NCBI GenBank assembly: GCA_963705155.1
Contig: CAVPJC010000020.1
Span: 62,001 to 126,000, forward strand
Source of the DNA: CAVPJC01 sp963705155
GTDB taxonomy: Bacteria; Chloroflexota; Anaerolineae; Anaerolineales; UBA4823
DNA: 64,000 nucleotides
Direction: 5' to 3'
This document shows positions 46,801 to 57,077 of the stretch, piece after piece (position 1 is the stretch's first letter; every line of letters begins with the position of its first letter). Both the position numbers and the translations under genes were made by a program. Under the pieces are notes generated by a model. It did not search any database. It had not been told where the DNA came from and was given only the letters and a program-made list of their open reading frames with translations.

Positions 46801-49759
46801 AGATGGTCTCCAGTTTGAATCCGAAAGACATCTTATCCCGCGCTATTACGCTCACCTGCCAGTCATTGAACGGTCTGGTGGGGCAGGCGCACCTTTATGT
46901 AAGCGAAGATGACAGCCTGGAGTTGCACGCAATTTATGGCCGTCCGGACGTATCCATCGAAGAGATTAACCGCACCGCCAAATTACATGTTGGAGAGGGT
47001 TTGATCGGTTGGGTTGCGCGGTATTCACGGGCGGAGGTAGTTTCAGATGTAATGCTGGACGGTCGGTGGCGTTTTCTGGCAGGGGTCGATGAAGATGTGC
47101 GTTCGGCGATCTGCGCTCCGATCTTGACAGGTGATCAGCTGGTGGGTGTGCTCTCAGTATTTCACGTACAACCGGCGGCATTCAGTCAGGAGCATCTGCG
47201 ACTTATCCAGGCCATTTGCCAGGAAGTGGGTCTGGCATTGAGTAACGCAACCCGCTACCAGGAAGTGCAGCGGCGGTTGAAAGAAATTACGCTGATCCAG
47301 AGTCTGGCCCAAACTTTAACCGGCGCCTGGAGCTTCAGGATCTTTTGAATGAGGTTGTGGCTCAATTGGCAGATCGCCTGGGTTATCCCCAGGTGGAGAT
47401 TTTTCTCGTCGAAGGAACCAGCCTTGTTCAGCGGGCTTACCGGGGTGTACATCCCAGTGTTGAGGCGATACCGATCACCCAGGGGGTGGTTGGCCGTGTT
47501 GCACGAACCGGAGATGCTGCTTTCGTGCTGGATGTAACGCACGAACCTGATTATGTTGCCTGCATGGATCACACGATTTCTGAGCTGGCAGTCCCGATAT
47601 ATCACGACAGGGTGGTCGTAGGTGTCATCAATATTGAAACGAACATTCCAGGGCAGATAACAGATCAAGACCGTGATCTGCTACAGGTTCTGGCCGGGCA
47701 GATTTCGATTGCACTGGAAAACTCAGTGCTTTATGAACGCGTGCGACGCCATGCAGGCGATCTTGAACAAATTGTCGAACAGCGCACTGCAGAGCTGGTA
47801 GAGCTTTACGAACTGAGCCAAAAAATTGGTTACACCCTTTCTTATAATGATTTGCTGCGCCTATTACTGAGTCACCTGCGGAAAGCATTGGACAGCGATC
47901 TGGTGGCTGGCTGTCTTTTTACCGGTGGAGCGCGGCTGGTCAGTGTAGAAACCAACCGGCCGATTTCGCCTGGTTCGTTGAACGCCTTACAGACCGTCTG
48001 GTTGGATGCACTTCAATATAATGGCCTGGTTGTTGACCGGGTGGATGATTTATCCATTGACGTTGTTTCATCTAATTCGTACCGGGTAAGCGACCCACCG
48101 ATTGAAAAAGTCGCTTCAATTCTTCAAGTCCCATTGGTCGTAGATGGGGTGGTAGCCGGGGTATTGATTGCTGGCAGTGAGAGCGAGAATGCCTTTACAC
48201 CGGACCGGGCGCGTATACTGGATACATTTGCAAACCAGGCCGCGGTTGCACTGCAGCGCCTGACTGCCATGCTGGCAGCTGAACAAAAACGGTTGGAAAG
48301 TCTTGTTGAACACCTGCCGGTAGGTGTGCTCTTACTGGATGGTGAATATAAACTATTGCTGGCTAACCCTCTGGGGAAAGAATTACTGATTTTGCTAAAT
48401 GACACTCAGGGCGATGGGCGACTGCAACATCTGGGGTCGCTTCCGGTCAAAAGTCTCGTGGAGCACCCAACTGGTTATTTGCCGGTGGATATCGCGCTCA
48501 ATACAACCCCGGCGCGCATTGTCGAGGCGCAGGCGCGTCCTGTGGGAAAAGGCGAGGATCGATGGGTGATCACGCTGCGAGAAGTTACCCAAGAGCGTGA
48601 ATCGCGCGCCCGAATTTATACGCAGGAACGGTTGGCGACGGTCGGACAACTGGCGGCTGGCATCGCTCATGATTTTAATAATATTATGGCAGCAATCCTG
48701 GTGTATGCAGATCTGCTCATCGATGACCCGGCGTTGCCACCTGTAAGCAGAGAGCGGCTGGGTATCATTCAACAACAGGTGGAACGCGCCGCCAGCCTCA
48801 TCCGTCAAATCCTGGATTTCAGCCGGCGGTCTGTCATGGAGCAATCGGCGCTCGATCTGCTGCCATTTATAAAAGAAATGGACAAAATGCTCAGAAGGGT
48901 AATGCCGGAAACTATCCAGATTGAATTGGCTTACACACCTGGAGAGTATGTTGTTAATGCAGATCCGACGCGCCTGCAACAGGCTTTAATGAACCTGGCC
49001 TTGAATGCACGAGACGCCATGCCTTCAGGAGGTTTGCTCCGGTTTGGCATACGCAAGATGAATCTGGCCCCCGAGGATGCTCCACGCTTTAAAGATATGC
49101 CAGCCGGCGAGTGGATTTGCTTGTATGTGCAGGATTCAGGAACCGGCATTGCGCCTGAAAATTTGGCACATATGTTCGAACCATTTTTTACAACCAAGCC
49201 GGTCGGTCAGGGCACTGGGCTCGGCCTGGCCCAGGTATACGGCATCATAAAGCAACACGATGGCTTTATTGATGTGCAAAGCGAACCCGGCAAAGGCGCC
49301 CTGTTTACGATCTGCCTCCCGGCAAAGAATGCCCCCGGCAAAGTGGACCGTGGGGCTGTTACACCGGTACATTTTGATGGAACGGGCAAGAGCGTGCTGA
49401 TTGTAGAAGACGATCCTGCCACCCGCACTGCCCTGGAAGCTCTATTGGAAGCGCATAACTACAGGGTGCTGGCGGCCTCAAACGGCGTTGAGGCCATGCA
49501 AATCCTGGAATTGGAGAGTGGATCAATTGAGATGGTCGTTAGCGATATTGTCATGCCTCGGATGGGGGGCGTTGCGCTTTACCACGTGATCCATGAACGC
49601 TGGCCCAGGTTGAAGATGCTCTTTATTACCGGTCATCCACTCCAGGGTGAAAGCCAGGCGCTCCTGGAAAAGGGCATTGTCCACTGGCTGCAGAAACCAT
49701 TTTCGGTGCATGATTTCCGGCAGGCAGTTTTCAACTTGCTTCAAGAGCAACCCGGGTAG
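43814..49759 (+). CDS. Giant multi-GAF hybrid histidine kinase (two frameshifts)
   Basis: One extra G in the GGG at 46255-46257 and one missing C near 47326 interrupt a frame of 1,981 residues. Domains in order are a PAS domain (about 35-140, FCYVNAAAEDISGYSREELL), about eight GAF domains (about 165-300, 325-475, 490-640, 655-815, 830-975, 985-1150, 1160-1310 and 1325-1490), a PAS-like segment (LVEHLPVGVLLLDGEYKLLLAN), HisKA with the phosphorylated His in GIAHDFNNIMAAI, HATPase (NLALNARDAM, DSGTGIAPENL, GQGTGLGLAQVYG) and a C-terminal receiver with Asp in VVSDIVMPRMGG. No membrane segment is seen, so it is cytoplasmic. The many GAFs could sense several ligands or form a long coiled-coil-like rod. 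The output regulator is not adjacent. Confidence 0.85.
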
Positions 49760-49780
49760 ATTTACCTTCGCATCAGGTTC

Positions 49781-49906
49781 TTAATTGGACACCATTCCGA
49801 TGATCATCGATAGAATGACAATGCCGGCGATCACGAAGAATATGATCTGTTGTGTGCGCAAACGCCGCTGGTCACGCTTGTTAATGCCTTTTTTACTCTG
49901 GGACAT
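49781..49906 (-). CDS. Small single-pass membrane protein, 41 residues
   Basis: The ATG at 49906 has AGGAG 6 bases upstream. The protein has a basic N-terminus (SQSKKGINKRDQRRLRTQQ) and one membrane helix (IIFFVIAGIVILSMIIGMV) ending SN. Composition and ribosome site support a real gene; the function is unknown. It lies between the kinase gene (+) and uvrC (-), downstream of uvrC on the same strand. Confidence 0.7.
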   Translation of the reverse strand: MSQSKKGINKRDQRRLRTQQIIFFVIAGIVILSMIIGMVSN

Positions 49907-49952
49907 ACTGAACTCCTGAAATTGGTTGATCTGTTGGCACAAATTGTGCTCA

Positions 49953-51837
49953 TTAATTTAGATGGTCTTTGATCATCGCGGCCAGGGAGGGGGTTATACC
50001 CTGGAGTGCGGTCAATTCTTCAATGGATGCAGCCGCGATATGATTCTATTGAGCCGAACTGCCTTAACAAAAGTTTGCGTTTGGCGGGGCCAATGCCCGG
50101 TATGGCATCCAGACGCGAAGCCAATCCTTGTTTGGTACGCAAATTGCGGTGCGAGGTGATGGCAAAACGATGCGCCTCATCCCGTATGCGCTGGATTAAG
50201 TAGAGCCCTTGCGAATGACGTGGCAGCAGAATGGATGTCGGACGACCTGGGACAAACAGCTCCTCATTTTGTTTGGCTAGCCCTGTTACAGGCACTTTCC
50301 CGGCCAGGCCGAAGCGTTCTAGAACAGCAACTGCCCGCCCCAACTGGCCTTTGCCGCCATCGATTATCATCAGGTCGGGGAGAATAGCAAAGGATGCATC
50401 CTGCTTTTTACCAGGGGTATTGGCGTTTTCTTTTGCAGCCTGCCAGCGATTGAGCCTGCGGGTGATGACTTCTTCCATACTGGCGAAATCGTCGGGTCCC
50501 ACCACGCTCCGAATGTTGAAATGGCGGTAATGTGCTTTCTTGGGGGTGCCGCGTTCAAAAACAACCATGCTGCCGACGGCTGCCGTCCCCTGTGTGTTGG
50601 AAATATCATAGCACTCGATGCGGTTAGGGGGTGCGCCCAATCCGAGCGCTTCATTCAACTCCGCGAGCGCCTGTTCCTGGCGATGTGAATCGGCCTGCCA
50701 TTGGGCCTGCAGGGCTGCCAGGGTTTCGGCGGCATTTTCGGCTGCCATTTTGATCAATTCGTGTTGCTGCTCCTGGTGTGGAACAATAATCTCAACTTTT
50801 TCTCCACTGCTGCGCTGGTTCAACCACTGGCGAATGATCTGGGCTTCCTCGACTTCATGGGGCAGGAGAACCTGGGGGGGATGGTAGGCGCCTGGTCGTA
50901 AAATTGCTTTAAAAATTCAGCCATAACCCCTGCATCCGGTGTTTCTTCGGCGCCCTCTAATAAAAAGTATTCTCGGCCGATGAGTTTTCCACCACGGATG
51001 AAAAACACCTGGACGCAGGCATCCCCATTGGAGCGCGCCATGGCAATCACATCTGAGTCGATGTATTCAGGCGAAATAACCTTTTGCCGCGCAACCACGT
51101 TTTCAATGGCGCGCAATTGGTCACGGATATGTGCTGCCTGCTCAAAACGCAATTCCTCCGATGCTTTTTCCATATCGGATTGCAGCCTGGACACAATCGG
51201 CCCGGTGCGCCCCATCAAGAACTGGCAAAAATCATCGATCATGCGGCGGTAGCCATCTTGATCCACGGCCCCAATGCATGGAGCCGTGCACAGCTTGATG
51301 TCGAAATAGAGGCAGGCGCGTTCATCCTTTCCGGTGATGACACGGTCGCAGGTCAGGTAAGGAAAGATACGCCGCAGAAGATCCAACGTTTGGTGGACAG
51401 CCCAGACACTGGTGTACGGACCGTAATAACGGGCGCCATCCTGGAGCATCTGCCGGGTGACTGTCACTTTCGGAAATGGCTCTCCCCAGTGTACTTTGAT
51501 ATAAGGGTAACGTTTATCATCTTTCAACCGCACGTTATAATGCGGGCGGTGCTTCTTAATCAGATTCATCTCCAGGATCAGGGCTTCAAGTTCAGAATCC
51601 ACCACGATCCATTCGATGTCGGTGATGCTGTGCACCAGTTTCTGAGTGCGGGGGTGTTGTTGGGAGGCGCTGTGGAAATAGGAACGCACCCGGTTGCGCA
51701 GGTTAAACGGCTTTGCCCACGTAAATAATCTTACCGGCATCGTCTTTCATTAAGTAACAACCGGGTTTGCCGGGGAGTGTATCCAATATAGCCTGGAGTT
51801 CTGGCTGGGGTTTCCATAGCGCGGTCGATTTTAACAT
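49953..51837 (-). CDS. uvrC: Excinuclease ABC subunit C (three frameshifts)
   Basis: UvrC makes the dual incisions in nucleotide-excision repair. The start MLKSTALWKPQPEL leads to the GIY-YIG domain (LPGKPGCYLMKDDAGKIIYVGKA, then NLRNRVRSYF), the UvrB-binding UVR motif (EELRFEQAAHIRDQL), the RNase H-like endonuclease domain (IECYDISNTQG and DLMIIDGGKGQLG), and the C-terminal HhH region (LDAIPGIGPAKRKLLLRQFG, then AAASIEELTALQGI). Shifts are an extra base near 51712, a missing C in the C7 run (plus-strand G7, 50874-50880), and an extra base near 50037. Restored length is 627 residues, normal for UvrC. The start has no ribosome site and a TATACA 7 bases upstream. Confidence 0.92.
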
Positions 51838-51846
51838 GAGTGCATG

Positions 51847-51852
51847 TATAAT
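51847..51852 (+). promoter_or_regulatory. -10 element of pncC, overlapping divergent uvrC promoter
   Basis: TATAAT lies 6 bases before the pncC ATG (51859). The opposite strand of the same region carries TATACA before the uvrC ATG (51837). Only 21 bases separate the two start codons. Confidence 0.5.
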
Positions 51853-51858
51853 TAAGCA

Positions 51859-52371
51859 ATGGAAGAAAAATCTCTTGAAGTTTTAGCGGGTGAATTACTG
51901 CGCAAGCATGGCTTGCGCTTAGCGGTGGCCGAATCTTGTACGGGCGGCCTGGTGGGTCACCGGATCACCAATATCCCTGGATCGTCAACGTATTATATGG
52001 GCAGCGTTACAGCTTACGCCTATGAGGCGAAAGTGCGCCTGCTGGGTGTACGTTGGGAAACACTGGAAAAATATGGCGCAGTCAGCAAGGAAACTGTGCT
52101 CGAAATGGCCTGCGGTGTGCGGCGCGCCCTGGCAGCCGATATTGGTATGTCCATCAGTGGAATTGCCGGTCCCGGAGGGGGGACGCCCGAGAAACCGGTC
52201 GGCACCACCTGGATTGGATTAAGCGCAGAGGGTGTGGACGAGGCCTGGTATTTCCACTGGGCGGGCGACCGGCTGGCAGTCAAAGAGCAATCTGCCCAGG
52301 CCGTGCTCCAGCTCCTGGTGGATTATTTGAGCGACCAGCCAACAACCGGTGGTGGAAACATGCAAGATTGA
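51859..52371 (+). CDS. pncC: Nicotinamide-nucleotide amidohydrolase (CinA C-terminal domain type)
   Basis: The 170-residue protein has the CinA/PncC core: LAVAESCTGGLVGHRITNIPGSS, VTAYAYEAKVRLLGV, and SGIAGPGGGTPEKPVGTTWIG. The enzyme deamidates nicotinamide mononucleotide to nicotinate mononucleotide. No N-terminal CinA (MoaB-like) domain is attached. TATAAT lies 6 bases before the ATG and there is no ribosome site. It is divergent from uvrC by 21 bases. Confidence 0.9.
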   Translation: MEEKSLEVLAGELLRKHGLRLAVAESCTGGLVGHRITNIPGSSTYYMGSVTAYAYEAKVRLLGVRWETLEKYGAVSKETVLEMACGVRRALAADIGMSISGIAGPGGGTPEKPVGTTWIGLSAEGVDEAWYFHWAGDRLAVKEQSAQAVLQLLVDYLSDQPTTGGGNMQD

Positions 52372-52423
52372 GTTTATCTCGATTAAGTGTTCCCTATATT
52401 TCAGATGATCGGATAGCTAAACG

Positions 52424-52456
52424 AGAGAGCCGGCAGGAATATTCTGCCGGTTCTCT
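52424..52456. terminator. Inverted repeat between pncC and metG
   Basis: The arms AGAGAGCCGGCAG and CTGCCGGTTCTCT pair over 13 positions (one wobble) with a 7-base loop between convergent genes. T-tracts are weak, so terminator function is probable but not certain. Confidence 0.6.
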
Positions 52457-52491
52457 TGAAATTATCTCTCAATACTGCCTGTAATGAGACT

Positions 52492-54274
52492 TTACCCGAG
52501 CCTAGCCCGCTCCTGTTGAACGATGCTCTCGTCCAGCTTGGTGAAGAGCGGCGCCGGCTGCTGGAGGGCTTGTTTCGGGGGCAGCTGGCTGGGTTCCCAC
52601 CGGCCGGCTGCGTTCGCCGGGTTGTAGCGCAGGGTGGTGTGGTCGCCGAGTGAATCGTTAACGGTTTCAAGGAATTGGTCGCCGAAAATGGACTGCGTGT
52701 AGCCTAGATACTGGTTGAGGCGCTCACAGGTGAAAGGCAGATATGGCGCGAGCAGGATTTTAAGGGAATCGATGGCGCGCAGCGCAGTGTAAACCGTGGT
52801 AGCTGCGGCAGCCTTATCGCGTTTGATCTCTGACCAGGGGGCGGCGGCATCCAGGTATTTGTTGACTTCGGAGGCCAACCGGATGGCTTCAAATAGACCG
52901 GCGCGCAAATGCACAGCCTCGATATGTTCTGCCACAGTGGCAAAGCCTGCTTCAACCGTGGCCAACATTTCCCGGTCGGCAGGTCGAAGCTCACCCGGTT
53001 CTGGAACATGCCCGTCCCAATTTTTATAGGCAAAGGACAGCATGCGATTAGCCAGGTTACCCCAGGTGGCAACCAGCTCATTATTGTTGCGGTTCAGAAA
53101 ATCCTGCCAGTCCCAATCGGTATCTTTACTCTCCGGCATGTTGGCGGTCAGATAATAGCGCAGGGGATCAGGATCGTAGCGGGTGAGGAAATCCAACCCC
53201 CAGACAGCCCAGTTTCGGCTGCCGGATATTTTTTGTCCTTCCATGTTCATGAATTCATTTGCTGGAACATCATAAGGCAGTGTCAGGCGTGAGCTGCTAC
53301 GTTCTTCGAAGAGTTTTGCAAACCACTCACCCGCGCCCACAAGCTGGGCAGGCCAGATGACGGCATGAAAGGGGATGTTATCTTTGCCAATGAAATAATA
53401 GGCACGCGCCTCTGCGTTGTACCAGAAATCATGCCAGGAATCTGCTTTGTGCGCTGATTTGCGCCCATTCGATGGCAGCCGAGAGGTAACCAATCACGGC
53501 CTCAAACCAGACATATAGGCATTTACCATCCCATCCATCAATGGGGACGGGGATGCCCCAATCCAGGTCGCGGGTGATGGCGCGACCGTGCAGGTCATTC
53601 GCCAGGATTTGTCCCAGCGACTGGCGCAGCACATTGGGCCGCCAGTAATGCTCGCGCTGGCGCAGAAAATCAACGATCGTGGGCTGGAGGATTCCCAAAT
53701 CCAGGTAGAAATGTTCGGTTTCACGCAACTCGGGAGTTGAACCATCGATTTTGGAATGCGGGTTCAAAAGCTGGGTAGCCTCCAGCAGGCTGCCACAGCG
53801 ATCACATTGGTCGCCACGAGCGTTATCGTAGCCACAAATATAACAAGTGCCTTCGACATAGCGGTCGGGTAAGAAGCGCCCCGTGGTTTGGCTAAACCAT
53901 TGGTATTCGCGCTGTGTGTACAGGTAGCCGTTCTTCTGAAGCGCCAGGAAAATAGCCTGTGACACTTTATAGTGGTTTTCAGTATGGGTGCTGGTGAAAA
54001 GGTCGTAAGTCAGGCCCAGCTTCTGGAAAAGGTCCAAAAATGACTGGTGATATTTCTTGTAAACGCCCTCGGGTGTTGTGTTCTCAGCATCTGCCCGCAC
54101 TGTTACCGGAGTGCCGTGTGCATCGGATCCCGACACCATCAAGACCCGGTTTCCATTGAGGCGATTAAAACGGGCGAAGATATCGGCGGGCAGATAAGAT
54201 CCGGTGATATTGCCAACATGGATCTGCGAATTGGCATACGGCCAGGCCACAGCAACCAGGATATTTTTAGTCAT
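52492..54274 (-). CDS. metG: Methionyl-tRNA synthetase (frameshifted)
   Basis: The class I enzyme begins MTKNILVAVAWPYANSQIHVGN, containing the HIGH-like HVGN. The zinc-knuckle region is CYICGYDNARGDQCDRCG, and the second signature is EGQKISGSRN (KMSKS variant). An extra C near 53460 breaks the frame between EWA and KSAHKADSWHDFWYN. Restored length is 593 residues, with an anticodon-binding helical domain (about 400-560) and no C-terminal tRNA-binding dimerisation domain. The start is ATG 54274, with GGAGG about 6 bases upstream. Confidence 0.93.
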
Positions 54275-54320
54275 CAGAACCTCCCAAAATCTGCGGTGTA
54301 TCTCACCGCTGGATCATAAC

Positions 54321-54351
54321 AAACGAAAAGGCTGCCCTCGCCTGGACAGCC
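54321..54351 (-). terminator. Intrinsic terminator on the minus strand
   Basis: On the minus strand GGCTGTCC and GGGCAGCC pair (one mismatch, 6-base loop) and are followed by TTTTCGTTTG. It would end the sigA and small ORF transcript before metG. Confidence 0.7.
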
Positions 54352-54375
54352 TCAGTAGTTCGGGTGCAACGAAGA

Positions 54376-54483
54376 TCAGAGCGCTTCTCGGAGGGCCGTC
54401 TGGGCGCGGTTGAAAGTGCCCATGGGCATAACTACAGGCATTATCTGAGTGAATTTTCGGGTAAATTTAATGTCTTCAGTCAT
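54376..54483 (-). CDS. Possible small protein, 35 residues, downstream of sigA
   Basis: The frame MTEDIKFTRKFTQIMPVVMP continues to TALREAL and stop. It lies 60 bases after the sigA stop and just before the terminator at 54321-54351. The ribosome site is weak (AGG at 10 bases). The amphipathic composition looks protein-like, but no family was recognised. It could be a real microprotein or chance. Confidence 0.4.
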   Translation of the reverse strand: MTEDIKFTRKFTQIMPVVMPMGTFNRAQTALREAL

Positions 54484-54543
54484 GTCATTCAGCCTCAGCA
54501 GAAGTAAAGTGAGTTTAAACGGGGTGAAAGGATTTGTCAAGTG

Positions 54544-55720
54544 TTACAGGTAGTCACGCAGTTTGCGCGGATAACATGGATTGCGCAGTCGCCGCAGGGC
54601 TTTCCCTTCAATCTGGCGGATGCGCTCGCGTGTCAACCCGAATTTAGCGCCCACCTCCTCCAGGGTATAAGGGCGATTGTCATCCAACCCGAAACGCATG
54701 CGCAATATGCGCGCCTCGTGTGGTGAGAGTGAAGAGAGCACTTCATCCACTCGTTCACGCAGCATTTTCTGGTATGTGACCTGCAGGGGGGTGGGAGTAT
54801 TCTCATCCTCCAGAAACATGCCGAACTCGGTGTCATCTTCTTCACCCACCGGGCTTTCCAGGGATATTGGTATTCTGGATACTTGAATCAGCCAGGTGAC
54901 TTTCTTAACCGGGATATCCAGGCTAGTTGCCAGCTCGTTGGGGGTGGGCGGCCGGCCCTGGGATTGCTCGAGTTCCTGGGTAACACGGTTCAACTGGCGG
55001 ATGCGGTCGCTCATGTGGACGGGAAGACGGATGGTCCGCCCCTGATCTGCAATGGCCCGTGTAATTGTCTGGCGGATCCACCAGGTGGCATACGTGGAAA
55101 ATCGGAATCCCCTTTTGTATTCAAATTTTTCAACGGCTTTCATAAGACCCAGATTGCCTTCCTGGATTAAATCCAGAAACGGCACACCCCGGCCTATGTA
55201 TTTTTTGGCGATACTAACGACCAGGCGTGTGTTGGCTTTGATGATGTGCTCACGTGCAGCCTGTCCGTCCTGCACCTGTGCTTCCAAGAGTTGTCCCCTG
55301 TGGGCTTTTCCACGCCCTCTCAGGCAATTAAGCTGGAGACGAGCTTCATGACCCATCTCAATACGTTTTGCCAGGGAAACTTCTTCCTCCAGGTTCAATA
55401 ATGGCACGCGCGCCATTTCTTTTAGATAGATTTCTACTGTATCCTGGGAAGTAGGTGCATCTTGCGCCAGCTCGCTGTCTCTTTGGAGGTCGAACTCAAT
55501 TTCGGGTTGGAGAATATTCGGTTCTTGCTCTTCTACGAGAATTTCAACACCCAGACTACGCAGGTAAGTCAACAATTTCCCTTGATGATCGGAGGCGTCA
55601 TCGAAGGTGGGATATAGATCCAAAACGTCCCCCATGGTAAGATAGCCCTGCGCGTCTGGCTTTCTCTAACAGCGCTGTCAAAACCACCTTGCCGGTCGTC
55701 GGATTTTGTAGCAGTGCCAT
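54544..55720 (-). CDS. sigA: Primary-type sigma-70 factor (frameshifted)
   Basis: Restored length is 391 residues. An N-terminal region 1.1-like segment (TTGKVVLTALLEKARRAGYLTMGDVLDLYP) precedes region 1.2 (DTVEIYLKEMARVPLLNLEEEVSLAKRI). Region 2 has RLVVSIAKKYIGRGVPFLDLIQEGNLGLMKAVEKF and YATWWIRQTITRAI, region 3 RLPVHMSDRIRQLN, and region 4 LTRERIRQIEGKALRRLRNP. One extra G near 55646-55650 breaks the frame at residue 22. The ATG at 55720 has a strong GGAGGGAG 4 bases upstream. Region 1.1 is short, as in many non-proteobacterial primary sigmas. Confidence 0.92.
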
Positions 55721-55770
55721 ACTTCTCCCTCCTCTCAGGCGGCGGTTGTTGGATCGATCCGGGCGGGAGT

Positions 55771-56298
55771 CTAGTCTTTATCCAGTAATGATTTTAATAT
55801 CGACAGACGCGTAGTTTTCGGTATCATCTTCGTGGTGACAGGTGGTTGTATTCTGGTTCTCACCGCAGATGGGACAGAGACCCTTACAATCTGGTTTACA
55901 TAACGGGCTGATTGGAATATCCAAAAGCATATATTCGCGAACCAGCGGAGCCAGATCGATGTGTCCATCGTCTGGCAGCAGAGTTCGGAATCGGTGACCG
56001 AATTGCGATTAAAGGCGTACAATTCGGTAAATTCCGGCTCGAGTGATTGCTGAAAATCGCTCAGGCAGCGAACACAGGCGGTAACCAGCGTCGAGCGTAA
56101 TTTCACCTGAACCAACAAACCTTGAGCGGTACGTGTGATGCGAGCACCACCGCTGAGATTGTTCAGGATGATTTCTTCATCCAGGCGAATTTTTGGTATA
56201 TTAAAAATAAAATCCCGGCTGGATCCAACCGATTGACCAATGAGGAAGCCGACGTTCAGCCGGAACGGGTTACGGGTAAGGGCACGGGTAATATTCAC
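55771..56298 (-). CDS. YceD/DUF177 family protein (two frameshifts)
   Basis: The protein (about 175 residues) starts at GTG 56298 with PFRLNVGFLIGQSVGSSRDF and has ACVRCLSDFQQSLEPEFTELY, the CxxC-containing core of DUF177. In the corrected frame it continues PDDGHIDLAPLVREYMLLDI and CKPDCKGLCPICGENQNT. Compensating shifts near 55985 and 55805 are needed, and the end LSILKSLLDKD is typical. Members assist 23S rRNA or L32 accumulation; the usual downstream rpmF is absent here. The start is uncertain. Confidence 0.78.
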   Translation of the reverse strand: MNITRALTRNPFRLNVGFLIGQSVGSSRDFIFNIPKIRLDEEIILNNLSGGARITRTAQGLLVQVKLRSTLVTACVRCLSDFQQSLEPEFTELYAFNRNSVTDSELCCQTMDTSIWLRWFANICFWIFQSARYVNQIVRVSVPSAVRTRIQPPVTTKMIPKTTRLSILKSLLDKD

Positions 56299-56432
56299 AG
56301 GATATCAGCGATGTTGTATAGCATACTGCTGGATAGATTATAGCATAGACGGGATGTCAGGTCAAGAATTACCATTATAAATTGTGAAGGATTGTGCTCG
56401 GGTAAATATATATTGTAATTTGTGGAGGATTG

Positions 56433-57039
56433 ATGCGTGAAATCTTGATTGCCAGTGGTAACGCCGGAAAATTACGTGAGATTCGGGCTTTGCTGGGGGA
56501 TTTACCGGTGAAGTTGATATTGCCGGAGGAGCTTGGTTTACATTTACTCGTGGAGGAGATCGGGCATACCTATGCTGAAAACGCGGAAATAAAAGCGCTG
56601 GCTTACCACCGAGTCACCGGATTGACGACCCTGGCAGATGATTTTGGTCTGGAGGTGGATGCCCTGGGTGGATTACCTGGCGTCCGCTCAGCGCGCTTTT
56701 CGCCTAAGCCCGGGGCGACTGACAGCGACCGCCGCGCCTATTTGCTCGAATGTCTGGAACAAGAACCTCAACCCTGGAAGGCACACTTTCATTGCACTGC
56801 GGCACTGGCGACGCCCCGGGGGGGGGTGGTTTTCTCGGATGGCGATTGCCCGGGTGTAATCATACGTGATGAGCGTGGGCAAAATGGTTTTGGTTACGAC
56901 CCGATTTTTTTATTGGAAGAGCTGGGTTTAACCATGGCAGAGCTGCCGGAGGAACTCAAGAACCGACTTCAGCCACCGTGGCCGCGCCATTAACAATCTG
57001 CTTCCGGTACTCACAGAATTGATAAATGCATCGAGTTGA
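56433..57039 (+). CDS. rdgB: XTP/dITP diphosphatase (frameshifted)
   Basis: The enzyme hydrolyses non-canonical purine NTPs. It begins MREILIASGNAGKLREIRALLG and has the active-site blocks ENAEIKALAY, TLADDFGLEVDALGGLPGV, and GFGYDPIF. One extra base near 56969 separates EELKNR from SHRGRAINNLLPVLTELINAS. Restored length is 201 residues, normal for the family. ATG 56433 has GGAGG 4 bases upstream. Confidence 0.93.
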
Positions 57040-57064
57040 AGCTTGCCAGTGAGATGTTTTGGGT

Positions 57065-57070
57065 TATGAT
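57065..57070 (+). promoter_or_regulatory. Possible -10 element of the downstream kinase
   Basis: TATGAT lies 7 bases before the kinase ATG at 57078 and just after the rdgB stop, another probable leaderless start. Confidence 0.35.
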
Positions 57071-57077
57071 ACTGCCC

